Program-made: the position numbers and the translations under genes
Source of the DNA: Pedobacter ginsenosidimutans
GTDB lineage: Bacteria; Bacteroidota; Bacteroidia; Sphingobacteriales; Sphingobacteriaceae
Reading direction: 5' to 3'
DNA: 64,000 nucleotides
Assembly: GCF_001442625.1 (NCBI RefSeq)
Contig: NZ_LMZQ01000001.1
Location: forward strand, 310,001-374,000
Part shown: positions 24,341 to 34,300 of the stretch, piece after piece
How positions within the stretch are numbered: position 1 is the stretch's first letter
Layout: each line of letters opens with the position of its first letter
Notes under the pieces: model-generated
What the model was told of the DNA's origin: nothing
The model's database searches: none
Seen by the model: only the letters and a program-made list of their open reading frames with translations

Positions 24341-25768
24341 ATGAAAAGACTAAGTCTCCTCCTTATTACCACTACTTTTCCCTTTTTACTCATGGCACAA
24401 CAGCTACCCTGTAACTGCCTGCAGAATTTAAATGAAGCAATTGCTAAAACTGAGCTCAACTATGCCGGATTTCCGCAAAAAGTATATGCTAAGACAAAAC
24501 CTACCTATGAAAACCTGGTAAACAGTCTCCGCGAAAAGGCAGAAAATGAAAACAATCCTAAAAACTGCTATTATCTTATTAAAGATTATGTTAGATTTTT
24601 TGCAGACAAACATTTTTCATTAACATACCTCAATAAGGATGATTACGAAAAAGAAACCGTAGCTGTAGATGAATCTTATTTTAAAACACTGAAACCGGGT
24701 ATTGGGGCTGAAGGCATATGGATAAACGCGGACAGTTCAATTACCCTGGGGATAAAAAAATTTCCGGGCAATGAATACAAGGCTATTGTACTTAGTGCAA
24801 AGGATAGTATGCTCCACAGGGGACTTGTTTATTTTACGCTAAAACCGCATCAAAAAGGCTATCTGCTAAATCAATACAATGTATTTAACAGTATAGATTT
24901 TTATGCCCAGCAAAGGGGCGGCCTGTTGCAGCTGTGGAATTTTTCACTTTTTGGAAGGATTTTCCCAAATGAAATGACTGCAAAAGAAAAAAAGGAGTTA
25001 GGTACATGGAAAAACAGCAACAATGGCCTCGATTATTCTCGTTTGGACGGGAAAACCAGTTATATCAAAATCCCGACCTTCTTTAATAACGACAGTAAGA
25101 TCGAGAAATTAGTTGCAGCCCATGATAAAGCCATCAGGAATAGTAAGTACCTGATCATAGATCTGCGTGGGAACGGAGGGGGCAATTCCGGTTGGAGCTT
25201 TCTCTTACCCTACGTAATGACCAACCCGATCAAACAGGATAGCCCACTACTTCGCATTTCCCAGGACAATGTCCGGCTCAAAAGATCAGAGCTTGAGTAT
25301 TTCGTCAAAAATCCAGTACCCATAGATCTTAAAAAATACTATCCTGATCAATACGTAGCTAACCTCAAAAAAATCTACGAAGAACTCTCATCTGCCAATG
25401 ACACCTTTTATCAGATCCCTGGATTAACGATCCCCCTTGATTCTGTTCTTGGCAGCCCTGCTAAAGTTGCACTAATTACCGATGAACTTTGCGGTAGCTC
25501 TACAGAATACTTTTTCCATTTAATGAAACAAAGCAAAAAGACAACACGGTACGGTAGCAATAGTGTAGGCATGATGGATTACGAAGGCCCAACATCACCA
25601 ACACCGCTTCCGTGCAAAATGCTGATACTCATGATGCCGGTTTCAAAATCGAGCTGGACTGATAAGAAGCCTATTGATGCAACCGGGTTCAGCCCTGATG
25701 TTAAGCTAAACATACCAGGCGATCAGTGGGTTGAATACATTATCAAAGACCTCAAAAGGAAAAACTGA
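24341..25768 (+). CDS. S41-family (C-terminal processing type) peptidase, exported
   Basis: 475 residues from the ATG at 24341 (MKRLSLLLITTTFPFLLMAQ); the signal peptide ends at ~20. The catalytic part shows the S41 features: LIIDLRGNGGGNSGW (~270-285), then ALITDELCGSSTEYFFHLMK (~380) with the presumed nucleophile Ser after CG, and a downstream TGFSPDVKL near the end. No PDZ domain is evident, as in the tricorn/IRBP-like members of Bacteroidota. Located in the periplasm or outer membrane; substrate unknown. It is a single-gene unit. Confidence 0.85.
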   Translation: MKRLSLLLITTTFPFLLMAQQLPCNCLQNLNEAIAKTELNYAGFPQKVYAKTKPTYENLVNSLREKAENENNPKNCYYLIKDYVRFFADKHFSLTYLNKDDYEKETVAVDESYFKTLKPGIGAEGIWINADSSITLGIKKFPGNEYKAIVLSAKDSMLHRGLVYFTLKPHQKGYLLNQYNVFNSIDFYAQQRGGLLQLWNFSLFGRIFPNEMTAKEKKELGTWKNSNNGLDYSRLDGKTSYIKIPTFFNNDSKIEKLVAAHDKAIRNSKYLIIDLRGNGGGNSGWSFLLPYVMTNPIKQDSPLLRISQDNVRLKRSELEYFVKNPVPIDLKKYYPDQYVANLKKIYEELSSANDTFYQIPGLTIPLDSVLGSPAKVALITDELCGSSTEYFFHLMKQSKKTTRYGSNSVGMMDYEGPTSPTPLPCKMLILMMPVSKSSWTDKKPIDATGFSPDVKLNIPGDQWVEYIIKDLKRKN

Positions 25769-25806
25769 ATTAAGATGAGTTAGCCCTTTTTCACAATTTT
25801 CTTTAG

Positions 25807-25958
25807 GGAGGTTTTAAGCTTTATGCGAATTCCCCACTAGTAACCCTTCTTTCCTGAAGTCATTTTTTCTGAGGGGCATGGTACAGAATAACTACCACTC
25901 CATAAATTGGATTAAGCCCAAACCAATAAAAGGCATAAATTGGCTCCAGGATTTGCGG
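25807..25958. repeat. Dispersed ~150-bp repeat, copy 1 (disrupted small ORF)
   Basis: This stretch aligns along its whole length with 34933-35084 in the same orientation, about 80-85% identical by eye with several 1-2 nt indels. On the minus strand it corresponds to the small membrane ORF of copy 2, but here single-base indels and a stop break the frame. It lies in the 371-bp gap between the S41 peptidase and the GAF kinase; the rest of that gap (25959-26139) shows nothing recognisable. Confidence 0.75.
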
Positions 25959-26139
25959 TCCATAAGATATCCCTGTTCAAGATTCTACCATTACTGCCAA
26001 CAAGAATATAATTAAGAAACATATAGGTTGTGTTCCTGAATTTTTGCCGTCAAAACCGTATATTCGGCATGTTTTTGATAGGACAATAGTACGCCTATAT
26101 ATAAGCAAATGGTCATTTCCACATTAGAAACATAAACCC

Positions 26140-27348
26140 ATGTCTGAAATAAATTATCCTGTACCATATAATGAATCCGAAAGGCTTTTAAGGTTGTCCG
26201 ATCTCGATATTGATTACGGAAGCCTGTCTGAAAGTTTTAAAGACCTCACCCATCTGGCCGCGAAAGTAGCCGGTACAGAAATCTCATTGGTTAACCTCAT
26301 CGACGCCTATACCCAGTGGACGATAGGTAGACATGGCCTTGATTTACAGCAGATGCCCCGGGAAGAGTCTGTATGCCAATACACGATTACACAAAACGAT
26401 CAGTTCGAGGTACTGGATCTTTCGGCAGATGACCGCTTTAATAAAAATTTCTATGTCGGTGCCCCGCTGTCCCTTCGTTATTATTTTGGCGTACCACTAA
26501 AGGATAACGACGGATTAAACATCGGTGCCCTTTGTGTATTGGATACCGGATTGAAAACATTAGGCCCGGAGAAAATCGAGCTATTGAAGATCATTGCTGC
26601 AGAGATCATGAACAGGATCAGAACCTATCAGACCATGGAGTTGATGCATAATAATTTAAAAGATCTTAAAGAATCAACCAAAAAAGTTGCTCATGATATT
26701 CGCGGACCAATTGCAGGGATAATAGGTCTGTCTGAAATTATTACTGAGCAAGGGAAAAGTGCCAATTTGGATCAGGTAATTGAGTTTATCAAACTCATTC
26801 ATAGTGGAAGTAAATCACTTTTAGATCTTGCAGACGAAATACTTTCTGATAATGATGAAGTGAAAGGTCCAGGTGTTAATGAATTTGACCTCAGCAGTTT
26901 CCGCACCAAGCTTCAGGAGCTTTACGAACCGCAGGCAACCTGCAAAAACATCAATCTGAATATCAATATTAACCCAGACAAAAAAAACATTGTCTTTTCG
27001 AAAAACAAGCTGCTGCAGATTAATGGTAACCTGATTTCCAATGCAGTAAAATTTACCCCCAGCGGGGGGACAATAACCGTAGACCTTGACGTGGTGGTTA
27101 AGCCGGAAACAAATATTTTACGTATCGTGGTTGCCGACAGTGGCGTCGGAATTATGGAAGACGAAATTGTACAAATCTTAACAGGAGGTATTGGCACAAA
27201 ACAAGGCACCGGAGGTGAAAAAGGTTACGGATTTGGCTTATCGCTGGTAAAACACCTAATTGACAAACTAAATGGTGAAATGCTCATCACCTCTGAAAAA
27301 GGACAGGGAACAGTCTTCCGCATTGAACTCCCTCAACGCCATTCATAA
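26140..27348 (+). CDS. GAF-domain sensor histidine kinase, cytoplasmic
   Basis: 402 residues. Residues ~20-160 form a GAF domain (EISLVNLIDAYTQWTIGRHG, then SVCQYTI, LRYYFGVPLKDNDGLNIGAL). The kinase core has KKVAHDIRGPIAGIIGLSEI at ~185 with the phospho-His, NGNLISNAVKFTPSGG, ADSGVGI and GYGFGLSLVKHL. No membrane segment or receiver domain is present and no response regulator is adjacent. The single-domain regulator at the far end of the locus (34297-34659) is a possible partner. It is followed 34 bp later by the YaiO-type gene. Confidence 0.9.
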   Translation: MSEINYPVPYNESERLLRLSDLDIDYGSLSESFKDLTHLAAKVAGTEISLVNLIDAYTQWTIGRHGLDLQQMPREESVCQYTITQNDQFEVLDLSADDRFNKNFYVGAPLSLRYYFGVPLKDNDGLNIGALCVLDTGLKTLGPEKIELLKIIAAEIMNRIRTYQTMELMHNNLKDLKESTKKVAHDIRGPIAGIIGLSEIITEQGKSANLDQVIEFIKLIHSGSKSLLDLADEILSDNDEVKGPGVNEFDLSSFRTKLQELYEPQATCKNINLNININPDKKNIVFSKNKLLQINGNLISNAVKFTPSGGTITVDLDVVVKPETNILRIVVADSGVGIMEDEIVQILTGGIGTKQGTGGEKGYGFGLSLVKHLIDKLNGEMLITSEKGQGTVFRIELPQRHS

Positions 27349-27382
27349 TTTTCTGTCTGCTAAAAATCTAGTTTTTGCTATC

Positions 27383-28624
27383 ATGAAGCCCAAATTTTAT
27401 TTATTGCTATTATCAGCCCTGGTATTCTCCAAATTCTCGCAAGCGCAGGAAGGCAGTGCAGACGAGCTGTTTACCCAGGCAAGAACTGCAGCCTTCGAAT
27501 CAAAAGACTATCCTAAGGCCATTGCACTTAGTAAAAAGGCTTTGGCTAAAAGTCCGGACTATGCAGATATTAGGATTTTTTTAGGCAGGGTTTATACCTG
27601 GAGCAAGCAACCTGATAGTGCCAGGCAAGCTTTCGCACTGGTTTTAGCGAAACAGCCGGATAACAAAGATGCACATCTGGCTAATTCTACCCTCGAATTT
27701 TGGGAAGACAATAATGAAAAGGCCCTGCTCGAGGTAAATAAAGGCCTTACTTTCCATCCTACAGACGATGATCTCCTGCTGTTAAAAGCTAAAATACTTA
27801 ACAGCTTAAAAAAATGGACCGAAGCAAACGCAGCTATTGAAGGGGTGCTAAAAAGATCGCCCAACCTCACCGAAGCACGCACACTTGCCGCAAGAGTAAG
27901 GGAAAATTCTTCCAAAAACAAGATAGGACTCAATTACGACTTTGTTTACTTCGATAAACAATTCGATGATCCATGGCACATTGTGAGTATAGACTATAGC
28001 AGGCAAACCAAATTGGGCTCGGTTACCGGAAGGGTAAACTATGCAAACCGTTTTAACCGCAACGGCCTTCAGTTCGAGATAGATGCATATCCGCGTATAT
28101 CAAACACTTTCCAGGCCTATATCAGTGGCGGGTACTCTAACGATGTAGGCGTGTTTCCTCACTACCGTGCAGGCTTTTCATTGTATGCAAACCTACCGGC
28201 AAGTTTTGAAGCAGAAGCTGGATTTCGCTATTTAACCTTTGGCGAATCAACCTGGAGCTATACCGCATCAGTAGGGAAATACTACAAAAGCTTTTGGTTT
28301 AATTTCAGGACTTTTTTAACCCCTTCCAACGATCAGATCTCTCAATCTTTTGCCTTAACCACCCGATACTATTTCGGTGGTGCCGATGATTATTTTAGCC
28401 TTCGCCTGGGCACTGGTTTATCACCAGATGACCCCCAGAATAATGTTTTAATTGGAAACACGGCTTACAAGCTTCGATCAAATAACATTACGCTCGGTTA
28501 CCGGAAAGCGTTTAAATCGCTTAATATCCTCATTGTTAACTTCGGGCTGGAGAACCAGGAATACAGGCCTGACACTAAAGGCAATCAATTTGATCTTGGG
28601 ATTGGCTACATCAGACGTTTCTAA
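27383..28624 (+). CDS. YaiO-family outer-membrane protein with N-terminal TPR
   Basis: 413 residues from the ATG at 27383 (MKPKFYLLLLSALVFSKFSQ), which gives a signal peptide; the open frame begins earlier, inside the kinase gene. Residues ~25-170 form TPR helices (AIALSKKALAKSPDYADIRI, then LAKQPDNKDAHLANSTLEFW). Residues ~175-413 are a YaiO-type beta-barrel ending GNQFDLGIGYIRRF. TPR plus barrel is the layout of PgaA, the poly-GlcNAc exporter, and E. coli YaiO is itself linked to that system. A polysaccharide export role here is inference. Its stop overlaps the next ATG (TAATG). Confidence 0.85.
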   Translation: MKPKFYLLLLSALVFSKFSQAQEGSADELFTQARTAAFESKDYPKAIALSKKALAKSPDYADIRIFLGRVYTWSKQPDSARQAFALVLAKQPDNKDAHLANSTLEFWEDNNEKALLEVNKGLTFHPTDDDLLLLKAKILNSLKKWTEANAAIEGVLKRSPNLTEARTLAARVRENSSKNKIGLNYDFVYFDKQFDDPWHIVSIDYSRQTKLGSVTGRVNYANRFNRNGLQFEIDAYPRISNTFQAYISGGYSNDVGVFPHYRAGFSLYANLPASFEAEAGFRYLTFGESTWSYTASVGKYYKSFWFNFRTFLTPSNDQISQSFALTTRYYFGGADDYFSLRLGTGLSPDDPQNNVLIGNTAYKLRSNNITLGYRKAFKSLNILIVNFGLENQEYRPDTKGNQFDLGIGYIRRF

Positions 28625-29790
28625 TGACAAGGAAGGTAAAGAAACTATGGATTGTACTGGCTGCTGCTGCCGGCATTCCATTAACGATGTGGCTCTGCTG
28701 GTATTTAAGCCCAAAAACCAAAATGGTTGCTGCCATAATCGATAAAACAGTTCTTACATCCGCCGGCCAGGAACACATCTCCTTCTTATGGATATTAAAT
28801 CATGAGAAACTAACGAAAACAGCAAGTAAGTTTTATAAAATTGATCACGATTATTTTGGCTTCTTCCCTTCGGAGGGGGAAAAATTTCGCCTGAAGGGAT
28901 TGGAGCGGTTTAACAATGATCAGCTACAGCAATTAAGTGAGGATATTAACCTGGTTTATTTTACTGATACCTACGGCATTTATCGAAACGAATGGTATAC
29001 CCAAAAGAATAACAACGAACGCTCCGGAATGGTTTATGGTGGGATGAGTAGCCAGGATATTGAGTTATTAAAGCAGATGAAGCAGAAAAAGAAGCTCATT
29101 ATCACAGAATTTAATAGCATAGGAAGCCCCACAAGCCAAGAAACCAGAAAGCATTTTGAGGATATGTTCGCGATGCATTGGACCGGCTGGACAGGCCGCT
29201 TTTTTGAAAGCCTAGATACGACAAGAAATAAGGAACTGCCGCGATGGCTCATTAATAATTATAAACGGGCAAATAACAACAACTGGCCTTTTAAAAAGTC
29301 GGGCATTGCTTTGGTTAGCAATCAGGACAGGGTCATCATCCTGGAGGATGGCCGCGACTTAAAAAACCCAATGCCACATATTATCAGTGGTGAATACGGA
29401 CAAAAAGTACTGGGCTTGCCTGAAAAGATTAAGTATGCATTCTGGTTTGACGTCATTCAGCCGAACAGGGCGATTAATACCCAGGTTGCCAGCTTTCAGA
29501 TGGATGTTAACCAAAATGGGCAGGCGCTTTTGAAAGCAAATGGACTAAGTGCTGTTTTTCCTGCCGTGTTGATGCACAAGGAAACCGATTATCGCTTCTA
29601 TTACTTCTCCGGAGATTTCTGCGACAACCCAGTAAGCCTATCTTCCTCTTATTTCAAAGGGATTGGTGCATTCAAATGGTTATTCTATGACACCAGTAAC
29701 CCGATGGAACGATCGAGCTTCTTTTGGAATTTCTATCGCCCGATGATGACCAACATCCTTGATCAGGAACGGGAGTACAATAAAAAATAG
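28624..29790 (+). CDS. Unrecognised membrane-anchored protein of the polysaccharide locus
   Basis: 388 residues with one N-terminal anchor (~8-28) and a large presumably periplasmic domain. Distinctive conserved-looking patches: LVYFTDTYGIYRNEW, VYGGMSSQDIELL, IITEFNSIGSPTSQETRKHF and MHWTGWTGRFFESL. The order strand, GG-S-D, EFN-PT, GWTGRFF resembles the glutamine-amidotransferase-like domains seen beside exopolysaccharide genes in Firmicutes, but I cannot name the family. It is 1-nt coupled to the YaiO-type gene and its stop codon abuts the stop of the convergent LtaS-like gene. Confidence 0.8.
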   Translation: MTRKVKKLWIVLAAAAGIPLTMWLCWYLSPKTKMVAAIIDKTVLTSAGQEHISFLWILNHEKLTKTASKFYKIDHDYFGFFPSEGEKFRLKGLERFNNDQLQQLSEDINLVYFTDTYGIYRNEWYTQKNNNERSGMVYGGMSSQDIELLKQMKQKKKLIITEFNSIGSPTSQETRKHFEDMFAMHWTGWTGRFFESLDTTRNKELPRWLINNYKRANNNNWPFKKSGIALVSNQDRVIILEDGRDLKNPMPHIISGEYGQKVLGLPEKIKYAFWFDVIQPNRAINTQVASFQMDVNQNGQALLKANGLSAVFPAVLMHKETDYRFYYFSGDFCDNPVSLSSSYFKGIGAFKWLFYDTSNPMERSSFFWNFYRPMMTNILDQEREYNKK

Positions 29791-31812
29791 CTATTTCTTC
29801 GTCGGCCGATATTTTAAAATTACCGACGGTGGCAGCACCCTGGCCTTTGAACCCAAACCTGCATTTTTCCGCTTAAAACTTTCGAAGGCATTTTTTATGC
29901 GTTCGTAACTCACCTCATCTCTTACTAACTCCTCTTGCATATTGTCGCCTATTTGATAAAGTGATGTGCCGTTGAGGTGATAGGAGCCCTGGATAAAATC
30001 GACCATCTCGGTTTTGGTCTGTATCAGTGGGTAACTGTGCACATTCCTGAATGAGCGGGCAGTATCAAGTCCCGATCCGAGCCAGCTTACAGCGCCGGGT
30101 AAGTCTATACCATAGCCTGACTGAAGATACGCGAGCAAACTTGGCGTTATATCAAAATGTGTAGATATGGATGCGAACTGGGCACTACGCTTTAACAGGG
30201 GCGAATAAATAATTAAAGGTACATGATAGCGATCGATCTTGTTACTCATGGGGATCTCTGGCATCCGGTGATCTCCGGTAATTACAAAAATGGTGTTGGT
30301 GTAGTCTTCTCTTTTCTTATAATTGTTAAAAAAGCTCTTCAAAGCATCGTCGGCATATAAAATGGTGCCATACTGGTTTTTGTAATTGCGATAATTATCT
30401 TTCTTAGCTTCGTCGAATCCCAAGTCCGTCATCCTTTGTTCAAACCTGGAATTGTATTTTTCCTGTTCATTAATCAGGAAAGGATTGTGCGTGGTGACCG
30501 TTAAAATTACGTTCAGTTCTGCAGGTTTGGCAGCTTTTGAAGGCCTGTTTGCCAGATAATATCTATATAGCTCCTGATCTCCATATCCCCATGAAAATCC
30601 GTTTTCTGCCGGCAGCTTAGCGTAGCCTGCCGAAAAGGACTTGAGGTCTCTGATTTCATCAACGCTGTTCTTTTGAAGAAACAGGTTCATATTATCAAAG
30701 CCTGCGTCTCCTCCATAATAGAATGATGTTTTATAGCCATTAAATTTCAACAAACTGAACAAAGAAAGATGATCTGGCATTTGCCGTCCCTGCTCAAGAA
30801 AACCATTTTTACCGAAAGGCAAAGATCCCATTAAAGACGGGAGAACTGCAAACGTGCGACCACCAGCACTTAAAAAGTTTTTCCAGTAAAGGCCTTTATT
30901 GGCTAATGAATCGATAAATGGAGTGAAATTTCCCAGATAGGCACCTTCATTGGTAAACGCCCGGCCCAAGCCTTCAACGATGATGATTACCAGATTTGGT
31001 TTACCGTTGGCTTTATTGAAAAATGGTGTCAGAACATCACGATCATTCGCTTTCCTATAAAATGGGTATTCCGAGCCACCCAGGTAGCTGAAAATTGCGG
31101 GCGCAATACTACCGTCGCCATAATCTCCAATGTAGGCATCAGCATAAATATCCACATCCTCATCCCCGGGATAAAAATGAATATAAGAACTGCTAAAAAA
31201 GTAATCGGCCTTGTTCAGCGCGAGGTTATTGACAAAAAGGTTTTCAAAGTTTTTTTTAAAAAGATGCTCCTCGCCACTGGTCATTAGATAAAAAACAGAC
31301 AGTATAGGCAAAGACCAGGCCAGCCATAACGGAACCTTGATATGGTTTGGCAATCGCTTAAGTGCAACTACCAAAAGTACAATTACGAATAAAAAACTTA
31401 AAATTAAAGGCAGGCTTACCGCACCGGATGCGCCAACAGTTTGCTTGATATCCGCAAAAGAGTAACCATAAAAATCTGCTCCTAAAGGCACCAGGGCGGT
31501 AGCGAAATACTGGCAGAGCACCAGTTGAATGAAGATGGTAATGGCAACAAATACTTTAAAACTAACTTTAGCCAGTTTAGGATGTACAAAAAACAGCGGA
31601 ACAAATAGAATAAATTCAAAAATCAGCCATTTTAGCCAAAAGCTAAGATCTGCCAGCCATGACCACAGCATAAAACTAAATAGCTTAGCCGGGAATTGAT
31701 GAATTAATCCATTAACCACAACTTCTACAACTCTGATTACAATTAAAGCAATAAGCCAAACGAGGGCGATTTGCAGAAAAACTATGGTTGCTGATTTAAA
31801 ACGGCTGATCAT
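29791..31812 (-). CDS. LtaS-like sulfatase-family membrane transferase
   Basis: 673 residues. About five membrane helices (~10-195) are followed by an extracytoplasmic alkaline-phosphatase-fold domain. Motifs: NLVIIIVEGLGRAF (metal-binding Glu, ~285), SAGGRTFAVLPSLMGS with the likely nucleophile Thr (~325), TVTTHNPFL and VITGDHRMPEI (metal-binding Asp-His, ~530). This is the LTA-synthase/phosphoglycerol-transferase superfamily. In Bacteroidota such proteins probably add phospho-substituents to surface glycans; that is inference. It starts 2 bp after the glycosyltransferase gene and ends the response regulator-HEAT-GT2 operon. Confidence 0.88.
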   Translation of the reverse strand: MISRFKSATIVFLQIALVWLIALIVIRVVEVVVNGLIHQFPAKLFSFMLWSWLADLSFWLKWLIFEFILFVPLFFVHPKLAKVSFKVFVAITIFIQLVLCQYFATALVPLGADFYGYSFADIKQTVGASGAVSLPLILSFLFVIVLLVVALKRLPNHIKVPLWLAWSLPILSVFYLMTSGEEHLFKKNFENLFVNNLALNKADYFFSSSYIHFYPGDEDVDIYADAYIGDYGDGSIAPAIFSYLGGSEYPFYRKANDRDVLTPFFNKANGKPNLVIIIVEGLGRAFTNEGAYLGNFTPFIDSLANKGLYWKNFLSAGGRTFAVLPSLMGSLPFGKNGFLEQGRQMPDHLSLFSLLKFNGYKTSFYYGGDAGFDNMNLFLQKNSVDEIRDLKSFSAGYAKLPAENGFSWGYGDQELYRYYLANRPSKAAKPAELNVILTVTTHNPFLINEQEKYNSRFEQRMTDLGFDEAKKDNYRNYKNQYGTILYADDALKSFFNNYKKREDYTNTIFVITGDHRMPEIPMSNKIDRYHVPLIIYSPLLKRSAQFASISTHFDITPSLLAYLQSGYGIDLPGAVSWLGSGLDTARSFRNVHSYPLIQTKTEMVDFIQGSYHLNGTSLYQIGDNMQEELVRDEVSYERIKNAFESFKRKNAGLGSKARVLPPSVILKYRPTKK

Positions 31813-31814
31813 TA

Positions 31815-33242
31815 TTAAACTTTTTCTTTTGTAAATCCCTTCCTGGTCATTTCACCCCAGGAATTCTTTTTCCTCAACAGATCGATATTGCCTTTGATAG
31901 CCGACCATACCACAAACGGATGGAAGATTAATGGCTCCAGAAATGCAGTAAGAATTAAAAGCAGAAGATTTCTGTTCGTTTTGTATTGGTTATAAGTGAG
32001 CACCTCCATCAATATTGCAAAAACTGAGTATAAAAATCCGAAGCTGAATATAAAAAGCAATAAGCCCAGAAAGAAAGACCACTGGACCAATCCGAAGCAG
32101 GCAAAGACAATAAAGGCGATAAATCCGAAAAATTCAACTAAAGGGGCTAAAAATTCAAAGAAAAACCAATATGGATAGCTAATCATACCTAAAAGGCCGT
32201 ATTTGGGATTAAAGAACATGACTTTATGTATCTGCAGGGTCTCTATTGTACCCCGGGTCCAGCGATTTCGCTGTCGGCCCAGTATTTTAAAGGTCGATGG
32301 CGCTTCCGTCCAGCAAAGCGGGTCGGGAATAAAGCTCACTTTGTGCGCAATCCCATTTTCTTGCATATATCGTCTCATTCTTACTACCAACTCCATATCC
32401 TCGCCTACTGTTTTGTGATTATATCCTCCGCACTTGATCACGATCTCCTTATCGAATGCGCCAAAAGCACCTGATATAAGCAGCAAACCATTTAAGCGGC
32501 TCCACGCCATCCGACCTAGTAAAAAGGCCCGAATATATTCCAGCGTTTGAACACGTGGCAGGAACTGCCTGGGAAGCTTAACTTTGAGCAAGCGCCCGTT
32601 TTCCACAATACAGCTGTTGGCAATACGAATTACTCCTCCCGTAGCAATCACCCGCTCTTTTGTGTTTTCCAAAAATGGCTTGGCCAGTTTCAGAATAGCG
32701 TCCTGCTCTAAAATACAATCAACATCGATGCAAACAATATAATCGTTGCTTGAAACATTTATACCAACGTTTAAGGCGTCTGCCTTTCCGCCATTTTGCT
32801 TATCAACAACGATTAACTTTCTGTAAACTACTTTTCTGCTTCTGTAAACACCTCTTACTTCCTTGGTTTCAATCTGGCCGTTAATAAAAAAGTCAGCCTT
32901 ATAAAGATCATAAACTTCAATCAGCTTTGATAACGAATCATCTTTACTCCCATCGTTAATAATAATTACTTCAAGATTGGTGTAATTAATAGACAACAAA
33001 GACCGCACATTCTCGATAATATTTGCGCCCTCATTATAGGCTGGTGCTAATATACTGATACTTGGGGCCTGCCTGGAACCTGCCAGCACGCCATAATCTG
33101 TAAAACTATTTTTACGCAGATAGTTGCGGATCTCTCCCATCGAAAACACCGCAATAAATATGTAGCATGACAGAAGCACCAATGAATAGGTTAATAACCC
33201 ATAAGTAAAAAAATCTGTTAAAAACGATTGCCAGCTCACCAT
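31815..33242 (-). CDS. Processive family 2 glycosyltransferase (PgaC/cellulose-synthase-like)
   Basis: 475 residues with one N-terminal membrane helix (~12-32) and three or more C-terminal helices (~345-450). The catalytic core is that of a membrane polysaccharide synthase: APAYNEGANI, IIINDGSKDD, CIDVDCILE (DxD), GEDMELVVRM and the QRNRW signature (QxxRW). Such enzymes polymerise and extrude glycans such as poly-GlcNAc or hyaluronan from UDP-sugars. There is no PgaB-type deacetylase here. It overlaps the HEAT gene by 7 nt and is 2 bp from the LtaS-like gene. Confidence 0.92.
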   Translation of the reverse strand: MVSWQSFLTDFFTYGLLTYSLVLLSCYIFIAVFSMGEIRNYLRKNSFTDYGVLAGSRQAPSISILAPAYNEGANIIENVRSLLSINYTNLEVIIINDGSKDDSLSKLIEVYDLYKADFFINGQIETKEVRGVYRSRKVVYRKLIVVDKQNGGKADALNVGINVSSNDYIVCIDVDCILEQDAILKLAKPFLENTKERVIATGGVIRIANSCIVENGRLLKVKLPRQFLPRVQTLEYIRAFLLGRMAWSRLNGLLLISGAFGAFDKEIVIKCGGYNHKTVGEDMELVVRMRRYMQENGIAHKVSFIPDPLCWTEAPSTFKILGRQRNRWTRGTIETLQIHKVMFFNPKYGLLGMISYPYWFFFEFLAPLVEFFGFIAFIVFACFGLVQWSFFLGLLLFIFSFGFLYSVFAILMEVLTYNQYKTNRNLLLLILTAFLEPLIFHPFVVWSAIKGNIDLLRKKNSWGEMTRKGFTKEKV

Positions 33243-34300
33243 TTAATCTCGCTTTTTAGTTGTGGAATCATGTCGCTTAAGGGGTAAGTTTTCGATCTGG
33301 GATCGTTAATCAGGCATTCCAGGCCAGTAGCACTACCGTTGACAAGTGCCCGTGCAACCGCAAATTTCATTTCGTGCTGCTCGGCTTCCAGGTAACCTAG
33401 CAGTATTGAAACATTTTGCACATCCCCAATCACTGCAATCGCATTCATGATAGCGATCTGATTTTTGTAGGTTTCTGCCTCGAACCTGCTCAGCAGTTTT
33501 TCTGATGTATTTTCTGTATATATTTCGGTTAATGTTGAAATCGCCTGCCTCCGCACACTGGCATCATCATGATCCAGGCAACTTACAATGTGCTCATAAA
33601 GCTCATATCGATGATAATTCCGGACCAATTTAAGGGCAAATATAACAACACTCGGATTGCCGGAGTTTAGCCATTTGTCGATCCCCGTTAACTCGGCTTG
33701 TGGCACTGTAGACAATTCTTTTAAAAGCCTGATCTGCTGCCACTCTGTGATCTGATACGAGATGATATCAAGAAAACGAAGTCCTTCGAACCCAAAAAGA
33801 TTCAGTACAGCAATCTGTGCCTCAATACGAACCAGGTCATTTTTATTATTGGTATAACGGTATATTCTGGTAAGATGTTCTTTAAGGCCCATCGTTCCAA
33901 TTTGCTGAATAGCATAAGCCCGCACATGCCATTTTCTGCTTTCCAGTAATCGCAGTGCTTTTTTATCCAAGCCAAGCTGAATGTATAAATGACGCAGGTT
34001 TTCACCATACCGTCCAGACATGTTACGCTTTGCCGCAATAATTTTTTTCACAAATTGCTTACAGAATCTCTTGTTCTTTAGGTTGGCTTTTAACCGTCGG
34101 GTTACTGGAATTAAAGCCAGTTGCGTGGTATTGTTCTCATGAAAGAATATAGCTTTACGAAGTAACAGATCTATCATCATGTCCCACTTAACATATTCCC
34201 TTCTCCAGATTTTCCTGACAAATAAATAAAAAGAAAGAAATGTGATCAGGCAGATTGCCAGCGCGAAGAAAAATGACAGCAGTACTTCAAAAAAAATCAT
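33236..34300 (-). CDS. Membrane-anchored HEAT-repeat protein
   Basis: 354 residues. An N-terminal membrane helix (~5-28) is followed by an alpha-solenoid of HEAT-like repeats: RKWHVRAYAIQQIGTMGLKE, NDLVRIEAQIAVLNLFGFEG, HDDASVRRQAISTLTEIYTE, then HEMKFAVARALV. Such scaffolds mediate protein-protein contacts. Its start overlaps the stop of the single-domain response regulator by 4 nt and its end overlaps the GT2 start by 7 nt, so an adaptor between regulator and synthase is an attractive inference. Confidence 0.88.
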   Translation of the reverse strand: MIFFEVLLSFFFALAICLITFLSFYLFVRKIWRREYVKWDMMIDLLLRKAIFFHENNTTQLALIPVTRRLKANLKNKRFCKQFVKKIIAAKRNMSGRYGENLRHLYIQLGLDKKALRLLESRKWHVRAYAIQQIGTMGLKEHLTRIYRYTNNKNDLVRIEAQIAVLNLFGFEGLRFLDIISYQITEWQQIRLLKELSTVPQAELTGIDKWLNSGNPSVVIFALKLVRNYHRYELYEHIVSCLDHDDASVRRQAISTLTEIYTENTSEKLLSRFEAETYKNQIAIMNAIAVIGDVQNVSILLGYLEAEQHEMKFAVARALVNGSATGLECLINDPRSKTYPLSDMIPQLKSEIKW

